Source of the DNA: Ruminococcaceae bacterium UBA5396
Lineage (GTDB): Bacteria; Bacillota; Clostridia; Oscillospirales; Acutalibacteraceae
DNA length: 20,856 nucleotides
Assembly (NCBI GenBank): GCA_002410715.1
Contig: DHOG01000062.1
Coordinates: 1 to 20,856 of the forward strand
Direction of reading: 5' to 3'
Shown here: piece by piece, positions 1-8,390 of the stretch
Numbering within the stretch: position 1 is the first letter of the stretch
Layout: each line of letters opens with the position of its first letter
Notes under the pieces: generated by a model
Database searches by the model: none
Told to the model about the DNA's origin: nothing
What the model saw: only the letters and a program-made list of their open reading frames with translations
Position numbers and translations under genes: made by a program

Positions 1-9
1 AAAAAAGCA

Positions 10-62
10 CCTCCTTTGGTAAAATGATGAAGGTTTGGCCAACCGCATCAAAACAAAGGAGG
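10..62 (+). promoter_or_regulatory. hairpin sequestering the tnpA ribosome binding site
   Basis: CCTCCTTTG at 10-18 is the exact reverse complement of CAAAGGAGG at 54-62, which is the tnpA Shine-Dalgarno sequence. If the transcript starts upstream of base 10, the two can pair and hide the ribosome binding site. IS200 is known to keep transposase translation very low with a 5'UTR structure of this kind. Pairing is seen in the sequence; its effect here is inferred. Confidence 0.7.
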
Positions 63-70
63 AAGTCCAA

Positions 71-544
71 ATGGACAATAGTAGTTTATCACATACAAAG
101 TGGAATTGTAAGTACCATATAGTATTTGCACCCAAATACAGGAGACAGGTGATATATGGGAAGATAAAAGTAGACATAGGGGTGATAATCAGAAAACTAT
201 GTGAATACAAGGGAGTAGAAATCATAGAAGCAGAAGCATGTTCAGATCATATTCACATGTTAGTAAGTATACCGCCAAAGTTAAGTGTATCACAATTTAT
301 GGGATACTTAAAGGGAAAAAGCTCTTTACAAATATTCGATAGACACGCAAATCTAAAGTACAAATATGGCAATCGTCAATTTTGGTGTAGAGGATATTAC
401 GTAGATACGGTAGGACGCAATAAAAAAGCAATACAGGATTACATCAAAAACCAATTACAAGACGATATTGCAGGAGACCAAATGAGTCTCAAAGAGTTTA
501 TAGACCCGTTTACGGGAGAGCAAGTAAACAAAGGCAAAAAGTAA
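71..544 (+). CDS. tnpA: IS200-family Y1 (HUH) transposase TnpA
   Basis: A 157-residue protein, close to the usual length of about 150 for IS200 TnpA. It begins with the family pattern WNCKYHIVFAPKYRR. The HUH metal-binding motif is His60-Ile-His62 (DHIHM). A conserved FWCRGYYVDTVG stretch follows at about 104-115. The likely nucleophile is Tyr124 in AIQDYIKNQ. The enzyme would cut and rejoin single-stranded ends of the element through a 5'-phosphotyrosine. The ATG at 71 is chosen over one at 35 because AAAGGAGG (55-62) sits eight bases before it, and the 35 start would run through the regulatory hairpin. The frame is intact, so the element could be active. No tnpB accompanies it. Confidence 0.95.
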   Translation: MDNSSLSHTKWNCKYHIVFAPKYRRQVIYGKIKVDIGVIIRKLCEYKGVEIIEAEACSDHIHMLVSIPPKLSVSQFMGYLKGKSSLQIFDRHANLKYKYGNRQFWCRGYYVDTVGRNKKAIQDYIKNQLQDDIAGDQMSLKEFIDPFTGEQVNKGKK

Positions 545-599
545 GCCTCCCCTTTAGGGGCAGCCTGTAAAATTTATGCGGTTGGCGGAACCATTCAGC

Positions 600-666
600 G
601 AGTCTTGAGACTCAGCCAGTATTATGCCCTTATAGGGCATGTGCATGCCACCCGTTTGACGGGTGG
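600..666 (+). repeat. right-end hairpins of the IS200 element
   Basis: Three successive palindromes follow tnpA: GAGTC/GACTC (600-613), ATGCCCT-TAT-AGGGCAT (624-640) and CCACCCGT-TTG-ACGGGTGG (648-666). IS200/IS605 right ends carry imperfect palindromes that the Y1 transposase recognises on single-stranded DNA, and the last one is in the right place to be that site. Confidence 0.65.
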
Positions 667-675
667 TCATGACTG

Positions 676-788
676 TAGGCTTTAGCCTGTTTTGACGCAT
701 CTTGTCCGTATCAAAAGATATGTCGGAGGGAGCCGAGAAAAGCCTCCCTCGGTGAGGGAGGTGGCAGGCGGGAGCCTGACGGAGGGAG
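676..788 (+). repeat. composite palindromic repeat, copy 1
   Basis: Two modules follow each other. The first has AGGCT-TT-AGCCT (677-688) and then TTTTGACGC...GTATCAAAA (690-716), an imperfect stem around a CTTGTCC loop. The second has CCTCCCTC-GGT-GAGGGAGG (743-761) and then GGCAGGCGGGAGCCTGACGG and GAGGGAG. Both modules recur at 8391-8748, and related sequence is at 11769-11890. They look like non-coding dispersed repeats of MITE or REP type. No function is visible. Confidence 0.75.
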
Positions 789-928
789 TAAGTGCGGAAT
801 GCCGACCACCGTTAATTGCGTTATAAACCGTCTTAGATAAGAATATAATGAAGCGATGCGTATATATAGAAACTTATGATTTTTATGGGAGTCCTCCTAA
901 AGATACATCATGAAAGGTATGGTAATCT

Positions 929-2038
929 ATGATAATCTATGTAGTAAAATCAGGCGATTCCCTGTATACCATTTCGGAAAAATTCGGAATGACTACAGGG
1001 AAAATTACCGCGGTGAACGGGCTCGGAACACATCCATATTTGGTAGCAGGTCAGGCCCTGCTAATTCCGTCACATATAACAGAACAAGGAAACGATCATA
1101 TTATTCTGCTGCCAAAAGAAACATACCATGCTCCAATTTCGGTATATGCAGAGGCTGTGCTCAGTACATTCAGCGCAGAAAATCTTGTCAGAGAAGCAGG
1201 CGGATGCCTGACCGGGTTAGCCCCTATCGGGTTTGAGGTTAAAGCCGACTGTAACCTGGTGCCCGTGGGAGATGAAGAAGTTATTTCAAAGATTCGGGAG
1301 GAAAACATAGTTTTTTTACATATAATGTGCAAGGATACGTCGGTTTTAAGCGATGTCCTGACCGATGAGGATAAGCAGTGGGCATTGATTCAAAACATAT
1401 TGAAGTTTATAATGGAAAGAGGATTAAGGGGGCTTAAGATAGACAGCAGTATCACCTGCTTTGCTCCTCCGGTTGTGGTTCGGTTTGCAAGAAACATCAT
1501 GAAGGTACTGCAACCATTGAAAATTCCGGTTATAGCTGAGCTTGAACCTGTCTTTTGGCATGGCACATACAGTCTTGCCACCATCGGAAATGTGGTGGAT
1601 ATGATAATTATAAAAGCCTACGATTTGAAGCATCACCCTACACCCAACGCCTTGGCACCTCTTGATTTTTCGGAGGAAATCATAAGCGATGCGGCAAGCA
1701 TGATTCCGACCCATAAATTATTACTAGGTTTGCCTGTATACGGGAGATGCTGGCAAATACCTGACGGCAAACATGCAGCCATCATCAGCATAAACGCCGC
1801 ATTGGCAGCCGCCGCACGAAACAATGCTGTTGTTAAATTTGACAATACGCTTCAGTCGGCATATCTGAACATTCCTGATCAGCAAACCATCTGGTTTGAG
1901 GATATCAGGAGCATATACAGCAAGTTACAGCTGATTCCGAAATACAAGCTTAGAGGGGTAAGCTTGGATCTATATGAATATGATGCGCCGGCGATGTGGA
2001 AGCTGCTTGGTGGTATGTTTGACATAGAAAAAATGTAG
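929..2038 (+). CDS. LysM domain protein with a degenerate GH18 (SleL/YaaH-like) domain
   Basis: The 369-residue protein opens with one LysM peptidoglycan-binding repeat (residues 3-47, VKSGDSLYTISEKFG...) and has no signal peptide. The rest resembles the GH18 domain of spore cortex-lytic enzymes SleL/YaaH/YdhD: strand motif IIIKAYDLKHH at about 227-236, ALAPLDF at 241-247 and LLLGLPVYGRCW at 264-275. These enzymes act as N-acetylglucosaminidases on spore peptidoglycan. The catalytic motif DGxxxDxE, however, reads RGLKIDSS at 167-174, so the acid/base glutamate is replaced by serine. It may be inactive or a binding protein. The ATG at 929 follows a modest GAAAGG; the overlapping ATG at 910 opens a different, spurious frame. 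It converges on udp with 12 bases between stop codons. The family call is good; activity is doubtful. Confidence 0.8.
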   Translation: MIIYVVKSGDSLYTISEKFGMTTGKITAVNGLGTHPYLVAGQALLIPSHITEQGNDHIILLPKETYHAPISVYAEAVLSTFSAENLVREAGGCLTGLAPIGFEVKADCNLVPVGDEEVISKIREENIVFLHIMCKDTSVLSDVLTDEDKQWALIQNILKFIMERGLRGLKIDSSITCFAPPVVVRFARNIMKVLQPLKIPVIAELEPVFWHGTYSLATIGNVVDMIIIKAYDLKHHPTPNALAPLDFSEEIISDAASMIPTHKLLLGLPVYGRCWQIPDGKHAAIISINAALAAAARNNAVVKFDNTLQSAYLNIPDQQTIWFEDIRSIYSKLQLIPKYKLRGVSLDLYEYDAPAMWKLLGGMFDIEKM

Positions 2039-2050
2039 TGGTTTATTGTC

Positions 2051-2815
2051 TCAGCTATTCATAAGGATTTTGATGGCTTCGACAGCGGTTATGGCGGCAC
2101 TTGAAGTGTCATGAACGGGTGTGTTGGGCAACCCGGCTGCTTCCCGCTCCTGATTCCAGATAACATGAAGAATGCAACCGGCACGCAGTCCCCGTGCAGC
2201 CGCTACGATAAAGAGGGCTGCGCTTTCCATTTCTGATGCAAAACAGCCGCCGCGCAGCCATGCCTGCCACTGGTTTTGCAATTGAAATGAGACAGGGGAT
2301 TCTTCCGGACTGTGTTGCCCGTAAAATGAATCCTTGCATTGAACCACCCCAACATGAACAGCTTTTTCCGTATGGCGGGCTGCTTGGGATAAAGCCGTAG
2401 TAACGCAATAATCCGAGACAGCAGGAAAGGCGATTGGCAGGTATTCCTGTGAGGTTCCCTCCTGGCGAATGGCTGCGTTGGCGATAACCAAATCGCCCGG
2501 ACATACCGACTGTGCCATGCCTCCGCAGGTTCCGACACGAATCATGGTGTGTACACCGCATGCGCTTAGCTCTTCGGCACAGATTGCGGTAGATGGTCCG
2601 CCAATCCCATGAGAGGTAACCAGTACGCGTTTGCCTGAAATATTGCCTGCCCATGTCGTATATTCACGCTTGCTGGCGACAAATTCCGATTGATCCAGCA
2701 GACCGGCAATTTTCTCTACACGCCCGGGGTCGCCTGTGAGAATTGCGTATTCAGCACCCTGTTCGGGCTTCAGCCCGATATGAAACATGGCTTGTTCATT
2801 AAATTTCAAGAACAT
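2051..2815 (-). CDS. udp: uridine phosphorylase
   Basis: This 254-residue protein (E. coli Udp is 253) belongs to the PNP/UDP phosphorylase family, which splits uridine with phosphate into uracil and ribose-1-phosphate in the cytoplasm for nucleoside salvage. Motifs in order: phosphate-site TGDPGRV (27-33), SHGIGGPS (68-75), RVGTCGG (93-99), base-site KDSFYGQ (161-167), and the ribose-binding SEMESAAL (194-201). The SFYGQ element favours uridine over purine nucleosides, but the arginine that follows the glutamine in E. coli is not in the same place, so exact base preference is less sure. Start: the ATG at 2815 has GAGAAAGGA just upstream, while an in-frame ATG at 2863 has none and would overlap a hairpin. 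It follows corA on the same strand, 65 bases downstream. Confidence 0.9.
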   Translation of the reverse strand: MFLKFNEQAMFHIGLKPEQGAEYAILTGDPGRVEKIAGLLDQSEFVASKREYTTWAGNISGKRVLVTSHGIGGPSTAICAEELSACGVHTMIRVGTCGGMAQSVCPGDLVIANAAIRQEGTSQEYLPIAFPAVSDYCVTTALSQAARHTEKAVHVGVVQCKDSFYGQHSPEESPVSFQLQNQWQAWLRGGCFASEMESAALFIVAAARGLRAGCILHVIWNQEREAAGLPNTPVHDTSSAAITAVEAIKILMNS

Positions 2816-2845
2816 CAAATCCTTTCTCCAAATTTGGATAAAGCA

Positions 2846-2874
2846 AATCCGTCCCCTGAACAAGAGGACGGATT
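2846..2874 (-). terminator. hairpin between corA and udp, possible weak terminator
   Basis: AATCCGTCC (2846-2854) and GGACGGATT (2866-2874) form a nine-base stem just after the corA stop codon. Read on the minus strand it is followed by TGCTTTAT, a poor T-run. It may partly terminate corA transcripts or protect mRNA ends between the two genes. Confidence 0.45.
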
Positions 2875-2880
2875 CAAATA

Positions 2881-3807
2881 TTAAAGCATACCCTTTTTGT
2901 GCAACAAATATCCGACTCCGCCCATGAGCACAATCGACAAAATAACAGGAAACCAGAAAAAATCAGCAAAGGGTAGCCCTCTTACGTTCATGCCATAAAA
3001 CCCGGCGATGATATTGGGAATAGAAATGACGATGGTAACCGAGGCCAAAACTTTCATGACGATATTAAGGTTGTTTGATATCACAGAAGCAAAGGCGTCC
3101 ATTGTGCCGGATAAAATATTAAGATAAATGCTTGACATTTCAACTGCCTGCTTGATTTCAATCAGAACATCCTCCAATAGATCCTGATCGTCATCATACA
3201 GCTTGATATATCTGCCACGCATCATCTTTTCTAAAGTGGTCTCATCGGATTTCAGCGAAGTGGAGAAATACACAAGGGATTTCTGCAGGTCAAGAAGCTG
3301 AATCAACTCCTTGTTTTTCATGGATTTACGAAGCTGACGCTCCAGCTGAATTGAAATTTTATCAATTTGCTTTAGATGCTGCAGAAATCGGGTTGCAACC
3401 CGAAGCATGATATACAGAATGAATTGGGTTTTCAGTTGGGTCTGCACATTTTTGATTACACCTTCGGTAAATTCGGATATGATAGAATTTTCGCGGAGGG
3501 ATACGGTAATTACATTGCTTTGGGTAACAAGTATTCCGATTGGCATGGTGTAATAGATCACGCCGGTTTCGGTGATTTCGGACACAGGCGTATCAATAAT
3601 AATGAGGGTGTTATCGTCTTCACATTCGATACGGGAGGATTCCTCTTCATCCAGTGAGGCACGAAGAAAGTCGGGTTCAAGTGAAAAACGCGTTATAAGA
3701 AAATTAATCTCCTTTTCATCCGGATTGACAACATCAATCCAGCACCCGTCCTCCAATTCATCAATGGGACGGATGCGACCGTTAATGGTCTTGTAGTATG
3801 CAAGCAT
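2881..3807 (-). CDS. corA: CorA-family magnesium channel/transporter
   Basis: A 308-residue CorA-type inner-membrane Mg2+ channel. A long acidic, helical N-terminal cytoplasmic domain is followed by two C-terminal membrane segments (about 251-270 and 281-301). The signature Gly-Met-Asn at about 272-274 (GFYGMNVRG) forms the ion-selecting pore loop, and the tail HKKGML is short and basic. In this family a pentamer imports Mg2+ and closes when cytoplasmic Mg2+ binds. Two starts are possible: GTG at 3813 and ATG at 3807. The ribosome binding site GAAAGGGG lies only three bases from the GTG but nine from the ATG, so 3807 is preferred. Expression is probably controlled by the unusual leader at 3817-3967. 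Confidence 0.93.
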   Translation of the reverse strand: MLAYYKTINGRIRPIDELEDGCWIDVVNPDEKEINFLITRFSLEPDFLRASLDEEESSRIECEDDNTLIIIDTPVSEITETGVIYYTMPIGILVTQSNVITVSLRENSIISEFTEGVIKNVQTQLKTQFILYIMLRVATRFLQHLKQIDKISIQLERQLRKSMKNKELIQLLDLQKSLVYFSTSLKSDETTLEKMMRGRYIKLYDDDQDLLEDVLIEIKQAVEMSSIYLNILSGTMDAFASVISNNLNIVMKVLASVTIVISIPNIIAGFYGMNVRGLPFADFFWFPVILSIVLMGGVGYLLHKKGML

Positions 3808-3816
3808 TTGCACACA

Positions 3817-3859
3817 CCCCTTTCCCGGGGCGCGTCAGTTCCGGACACAGCTCGCCCCG
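3817..3859 (-). promoter_or_regulatory. mutually exclusive hairpins over the corA ribosome binding site
   Basis: On the minus strand CGGGGCG (3859-3853) can pair with CGCCCCG (3832-3826), a seven-base GC stem that leaves the corA ribosome binding site free. Alternatively CCCC (3830-3827) can pair with GGGG (3820-3817), which is part of that ribosome binding site, around a GGGAAA loop. Both use the same CCCC, so they cannot coexist. The upstream strand of the first stem lies inside the leader ORF, so a translating ribosome would disrupt it. Pairing is seen; the switch is inferred. Confidence 0.5.
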
Positions 3860-3909
3860 TTGTATAATGTTTTAAGACATAATCGACCAGCAGGGTCAGG
3901 GCTCACCAT
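3835..3909 (-). CDS. putative 24-residue leader peptide upstream of corA
   Basis: An ATG at 3909 is preceded by GGAGGTGG (3919-3912) at ideal spacing, the strongest ribosome binding site in this transcript. The frame reads 24 codons to a TGA at 3835-3837, 22-28 bases before the corA start candidates. The peptide begins MVSPDPAGR and ends ASCVRN, with no similarity I recognise to a structural protein. It lies wholly between the corA promoter and corA. Enterobacterial mgtA has a leader peptide, MgtL, that starts MEPDPTP; Pro/Asp-rich starts of that kind destabilise ribosomes when Mg2+ is low. The resemblance is short and may be chance, but position and target gene make a regulatory uORF plausible. 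Confidence 0.5.
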   Translation of the reverse strand: MVSPDPAGRLCLKTLYNGASCVRN

Positions 3910-3949
3910 ATCCACCTCCGTATAATAAGCTGCAGACAACTATATCGGC

Positions 3950-3967
3950 ACACAATTTTCATTGTGT
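3950..3967 (-). promoter_or_regulatory. hairpin near the 5' end of the corA transcript
   Basis: On the minus strand ACACAAT and ATTGTGT enclose a GAAA tetraloop, a seven-base stem at or beside the predicted transcription start. A hairpin here would protect the 5' end of the mRNA if transcription starts from the upstream of the two overlapping -10 elements. Confidence 0.4.
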
Positions 3968-4004
3968 ATTATATGTAGTATAGCACAATCAATCAAGAAT
4001 GCAA
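3968..4004 (-). promoter_or_regulatory. overlapping sigma-A promoters for corA
   Basis: On the minus strand TTGATT (3996-3991), a 17-base spacer and a perfect TATAAT (3973-3968) make one promoter. Overlapping it, TTGCAT (4004-3999), 16 bases and TGC-TATACT (-10 at 3982-3977, with the extended TG) make a second. Either gives a leader of about 150 nt before corA. Confidence 0.7.
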
Positions 4005-4159
4005 TACAATTTCGGATTGACAGTTCCTAGCGTTCTCGTGGAATATTCGGGATATCCAGCTGGGTAGGGCCCCGATTCGTTATGCTGTTATTTTTCACAT
4101 CAATTGTATTCCTATACATTTTTCTTACACATTTTTGCCTGCCGGCAAATTATTTTTAC

Positions 4160-4188
4160 TTGCAATTATTTCACGGCTATGCTAGTAT
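4160..4188 (+). promoter_or_regulatory. sigma-A promoter for secG
   Basis: TTGCAA (4160-4165), a 17-base spacer and TAGTAT (4183-4188) preceded by TGC, an extended -10. It is the best match upstream of secG. The stretch 4005-4159 between this and the corA promoters holds nothing else I recognise. Confidence 0.5.
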
Positions 4189-4256
4189 GTATAAGATGAA
4201 ATTTATATGAGAATATTTGTGTGTATCGGTTGATATACTATTGTGGAGGGTCTGAA

Positions 4257-4508
4257 ATGACTGGTTTTGAGATCGCGATTGGAATTGTGCTGATTGTCCT
4301 GTCCTTGGTGATCATAGCGATTGTATTATTGCAGGAAGGCCGACAGTCGAATCTTGGTACAATTCAGGGTGCTGCCGATTCCTTCCTTGATAAAGGCAGA
4401 GCTCGTACAATGGACGCTGTATTGGCAAAATGGACCAAAGTGGTTGTTGCTGCATTCTTTGTTCTTGTTTTTGTCGGTATGTTGGTTACAAAATTCCTCG
4501 GCGCGTAA
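4257..4508 (+). CDS. secG: preprotein translocase subunit SecG
   Basis: An 83-residue two-helix membrane protein. Helix one is about residues 3-24 (FEIAIGIVLIVLSLVIIAIV). The conserved loop LLQEGRQSNLGTIQGAADSF follows, then helix two (about 59-79). SecG is the small third subunit of the SecYEG channel and helps SecA-driven export. The start at 4257 is set by GGAGGG six bases upstream; an upstream GTG at 4221 lacks a ribosome binding site. The gene has its own promoter and is closed by a strong terminator at 4520. secG followed by rnr is a common Firmicutes order, which supports the call. Confidence 0.92.
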   Translation: MTGFEIAIGIVLIVLSLVIIAIVLLQEGRQSNLGTIQGAADSFLDKGRARTMDAVLAKWTKVVVAAFFVLVFVGMLVTKFLGA

Positions 4509-4519
4509 ATTAGTTTTGC

Positions 4520-4549
4520 AAACCCTGCTCATTTTGAGCAGGGTTTTTT
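4520..4549 (+). terminator. Rho-independent terminator after secG
   Basis: AAACCCTGCTCA (4520-4531) and TGAGCAGGGTTT (4535-4546) form a perfect 12-base stem with a three-base loop, followed by T residues. It separates secG from rnr, so rnr needs read-through or a start of its own. Confidence 0.93.
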
Positions 4550-4613
4550 AAATCCACAGCGAATGTCCCGAGCTTACACTGCTCTTTTGGCGGTGCGGGA
4601 AGGAAGGATTATA

Positions 4614-6743
4614 ATGAGGTTTGATAAAAAGAAAAGGGATCTAAAAAAGAGAATAAGGGAGCAGATCGGAGATGGAAGCAAAAGTGCTTCAGCCGACAGG
4701 CTTGCCGCGTTGCTTCGAATAAAAAAGGGGGAACGCGCCCGCTTCTTGCTGGCGCTTGCCGGCATGGAACGGAACGGAGATCTTGTGCGGGACAAAAGGG
4801 GAAGATATTCTGTGCCTGCCCGGGATAATGTGCGGGCACGTCTGATGTCACTGCAAAAGGGTTACGGCTTCGCACGCCCTGAAATCTCAACCGGCAAAAC
4901 CGAGGACATTTTTATACCCGGACGGGATCTCGGAGAGGCATTGCCCGGCGATATACTGCTGGTAAGGCTTGAACCCGGTGATTCACGTGGTCCGCAGGGC
5001 AGAGTATTGCAGGTGATTGAAAAGGGCGGCAGGCTTTTCACCGGCAGAATCTCGGCAGATCGGGACGACAGACCGATTGTTGTTCCCGACGCTTTTATCC
5101 GCTATGCCCTGCCCATCCGCAGACAGAAGGAGCTGGCCGCAAAAGCGGGGGATAAGGTGCGGTTTGAAGCTGAATATAATCATTCGGGTGAGCTGACAGC
5201 ACGCGTTTTAACCACTTACGGCAGTGCCGACAGCGCCAAGGTATGTGCCGACGCCATTGTGGATTCTGCCGGAATTTCCACATCATTTCCCGACGAGGTT
5301 CTTGACCAGGCTTCAGCGCTTGCTGCTGCCGGAATATCTGAACCCGAGCTTGAAGGCCGGGAAGACATGCGCGACTGGATGATCTTCACAATTGACGGAT
5401 CGGATGCCAAAGATTTGGACGATGCCATATCACTGGAAGAAACCCAAAGCGGCTGGATTCTGGGGGTGCATATTGCCGACGTTTCCCACTATGTAAGGGA
5501 AAACACCCCGCTTGATGCCGAAGCCCGCCACCGCGGTACATCGGTTTATTTTGCCGACCGCGTAATCCCTATGCTTCCACAGGCGCTTTCAAACGGAATC
5601 TGTTCGCTGAATGCAGGGGAGGACAAGCTCACATTATCAGCAATATTGACCTTAAATAAAAATGGTATGTGCGAGGATGTCTCGATCAAAAAGACGATTA
5701 TTTGTTCTTGTCTGCGGGGGGTGTATACAGAGGTTAACATGCTGTTTGATGGAACTGCGGATGCCGAAATTCAGGAAAAATACGCAAATGTTGGCTCTGC
5801 ACTTGAATCCATGCGAAGGCTTGCGGCTCTGCTGCGGCAAAAGTCGGCAGAGCGGGGCACCATGGATTTGATCAGTACCGAATCAGTGTTTATTTTGGAT
5901 GAGCAGGGACACCCTGTGGATATACGCAGTCGACAAATGGGTGAAAGCGAGGGGATGATCGAGCAGTTTATGATTGCAGCGAATGTGGCGGTTGCCGCCT
6001 TTGCGCGCAAAAAAGGTCTGCCGTTTGTTTATCGTATTCATGAGCAGCCCGATCCGGAAAAGCTTGGTATACTCAGTGAAACCGCACAACGTCTGGGATT
6101 TAAGAACCATAAGCTGGATAAGCCCATGGACTTGAGAAATCTGATGGAGGAGGCGCGGGGGACCGGATATGCCCGTCTGATTTCTGACAGGCTGCTGCGT
6201 TCTATGGCCAAAGCCAAATACAGCGAAAATCCCAAAGGCCATTACGGTCTATCTTTGGCGGATTACTGCCATTTTACTTCCCCTATCCGGCGATATCCTG
6301 ACCTATCCATACATCGTATCCTGACCTCTGTGCTTGCCGGTGTAAAGAAAGAGGAAATCATCCGGCGTTATGGATTTTTTGTACAGGAATCATCCGAATT
6401 GTCGTCTCAATATGAACTGCGGGCAATGAACGCCGAACGTGACTGCGAGGCCTGTTATATGGCCGAGTATATGGGCAGGTTTATCGGCGAGGAGTTCAGC
6501 GGCGTTATATCCTCGGTTTCGGCGTTTGGCATCTATGTTGAGCTTGCCAATTCGGTGGAGGGTATGATCCGACTGGATAGTCTCGCTGAATCGGGACTGA
6601 AATATGATGAGGTGGCTTCTCTGCTCGACCGCCACAGCCGCCCTGTTTATACGGTAGGCGATCCCATCAATATCCGCGTGACCGGTACGGATGTGTCGTC
6701 GGGATTGATTGATTTTGAACCGGTAGTCAGCACAATGCAGTAG
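4614..6743 (+). CDS. rnr: ribonuclease R (3'-5' exoribonuclease, RNB family)
   Basis: A 709-residue RNase R, shorter than the roughly 780-residue B. subtilis protein. Order: an N-terminal winged-helix-like region (about 10-70), cold-shock/OB domains (about 75-205), the RNB catalytic domain and a C-terminal S1 domain (about 625-703, GEEFSGVISSVSAFGIYVEL). The catalytic metal-binding motif IDGSDAKDLDDAIS lies at 260-273, with RGTSVYFADRVIPMLP and HFTSPIRRYPDLSIHR further on, all intact. It lacks the long basic tail of enterobacterial RNase R. The enzyme degrades structured RNA, rRNA fragments and, with tmRNA, faulty mRNAs. The start at 4614 follows AAGGAAGGA; an ATG at 4563 has no ribosome binding site. 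smpB and ssrA, often next to rnr, are not seen; eno follows instead. Confidence 0.95.
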   Translation: MRFDKKKRDLKKRIREQIGDGSKSASADRLAALLRIKKGERARFLLALAGMERNGDLVRDKRGRYSVPARDNVRARLMSLQKGYGFARPEISTGKTEDIFIPGRDLGEALPGDILLVRLEPGDSRGPQGRVLQVIEKGGRLFTGRISADRDDRPIVVPDAFIRYALPIRRQKELAAKAGDKVRFEAEYNHSGELTARVLTTYGSADSAKVCADAIVDSAGISTSFPDEVLDQASALAAAGISEPELEGREDMRDWMIFTIDGSDAKDLDDAISLEETQSGWILGVHIADVSHYVRENTPLDAEARHRGTSVYFADRVIPMLPQALSNGICSLNAGEDKLTLSAILTLNKNGMCEDVSIKKTIICSCLRGVYTEVNMLFDGTADAEIQEKYANVGSALESMRRLAALLRQKSAERGTMDLISTESVFILDEQGHPVDIRSRQMGESEGMIEQFMIAANVAVAAFARKKGLPFVYRIHEQPDPEKLGILSETAQRLGFKNHKLDKPMDLRNLMEEARGTGYARLISDRLLRSMAKAKYSENPKGHYGLSLADYCHFTSPIRRYPDLSIHRILTSVLAGVKKEEIIRRYGFFVQESSELSSQYELRAMNAERDCEACYMAEYMGRFIGEEFSGVISSVSAFGIYVELANSVEGMIRLDSLAESGLKYDEVASLLDRHSRPVYTVGDPINIRVTGTDVSSGLIDFEPVVSTMQ

Positions 6744-6907
6744 GCAACTGGCTCCCCGTCCTGCTCGTAAGCAAAAGAATGCAGATGCGCACATTCCATC
6801 TATCCATACCATCTCTGCATATTCTGCTGTCATAAAACGCATACTTCCCTATGTTTTTTGCACAATAACTATTGCTGGTGTTCCAAGTTTTCAGGTCTGT
6901 TTTTCTC

Positions 6908-6936
6908 TTTACCTTTTATAGGCAGTGTGTTATAAT
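6908..6936 (+). promoter_or_regulatory. sigma-A promoter for eno
   Basis: TTTACC (6908-6913), a 17-base spacer and a perfect TATAAT (6931-6936) preceded by TGT, an extended -10. It gives a leader of about 55 bases. This is a strong promoter, as expected for a glycolytic gene. Confidence 0.75.
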
Positions 6937-6986
6937 TATAACAAGTCAAAAATTGGGGAAAAGCTCCCGATGAAAGATATCACTAA

Positions 6987-8318
<1,332 letters not shown>

Positions 8319-8337
8319 TCCTCTATTTTAAAAAGAT

Positions 8338-8377
8338 AAAAGCTGAAGTCATTCGTATGGATATGACTTCAGCTTTT
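8338..8377 (+). terminator. Rho-independent terminator after eno
   Basis: AAAAGCTGAAGTCAT (8338-8352) and ATGACTTCAGCTTTT (8363-8377) form a perfect 15-base stem around a ten-base loop, ending in a T-run. A repeat module begins 14 bases later. Confidence 0.92.
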
Positions 8378-8390
8378 TCATCATTGGGGT

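Larger units (their letters stand above)
1..675 (+). mobile_element. IS200-type insertion sequence (tnpA only)
   Basis: A single Y1-transposase gene is flanked by imperfect palindromes, as in IS200/IS605 elements that move as single-stranded circles. There is no tnpB nearby, so this is the minimal IS200 type. The left tip may lie before base 1. The right tip is placed near 675 for two reasons. A decayed second copy of the right end (8756-8808) stops matching at the corresponding place, and an unrelated repeat module begins at 676. Hairpins at 600-613, 624-640 and 648-666 fit the structured right end of the family. Family membership is secure; the exact tips are not. Confidence 0.85.

Noticed and set aside
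821..849. TTATAA-17-TATAAT as a promoter for the LysM/GH18 gene
   Set aside because: The -35 matches only three of six bases and the gene is expected to use a sporulation sigma factor, for which I found no convincing site.
910..1236. 108-codon plus-strand frame starting before the LysM gene
   Set aside because: It overlaps the LysM/GH18 gene in another frame, has a composition rich in Arg and Ser typical of a shadow frame, and has no recognisable domain.
3814..3967. M-box (Mg2+) riboswitch upstream of corA
   Set aside because: The leader is about 150 nt and I could not find the conserved M-box core sequences by eye. The mini-ORF and hairpins explain the region better. A covariance search would settle it.
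4221..4256. Longer SecG from a GTG at 4221
   Set aside because: No ribosome binding site; GGAGGG at 4245-4250 clearly serves the ATG at 4257.
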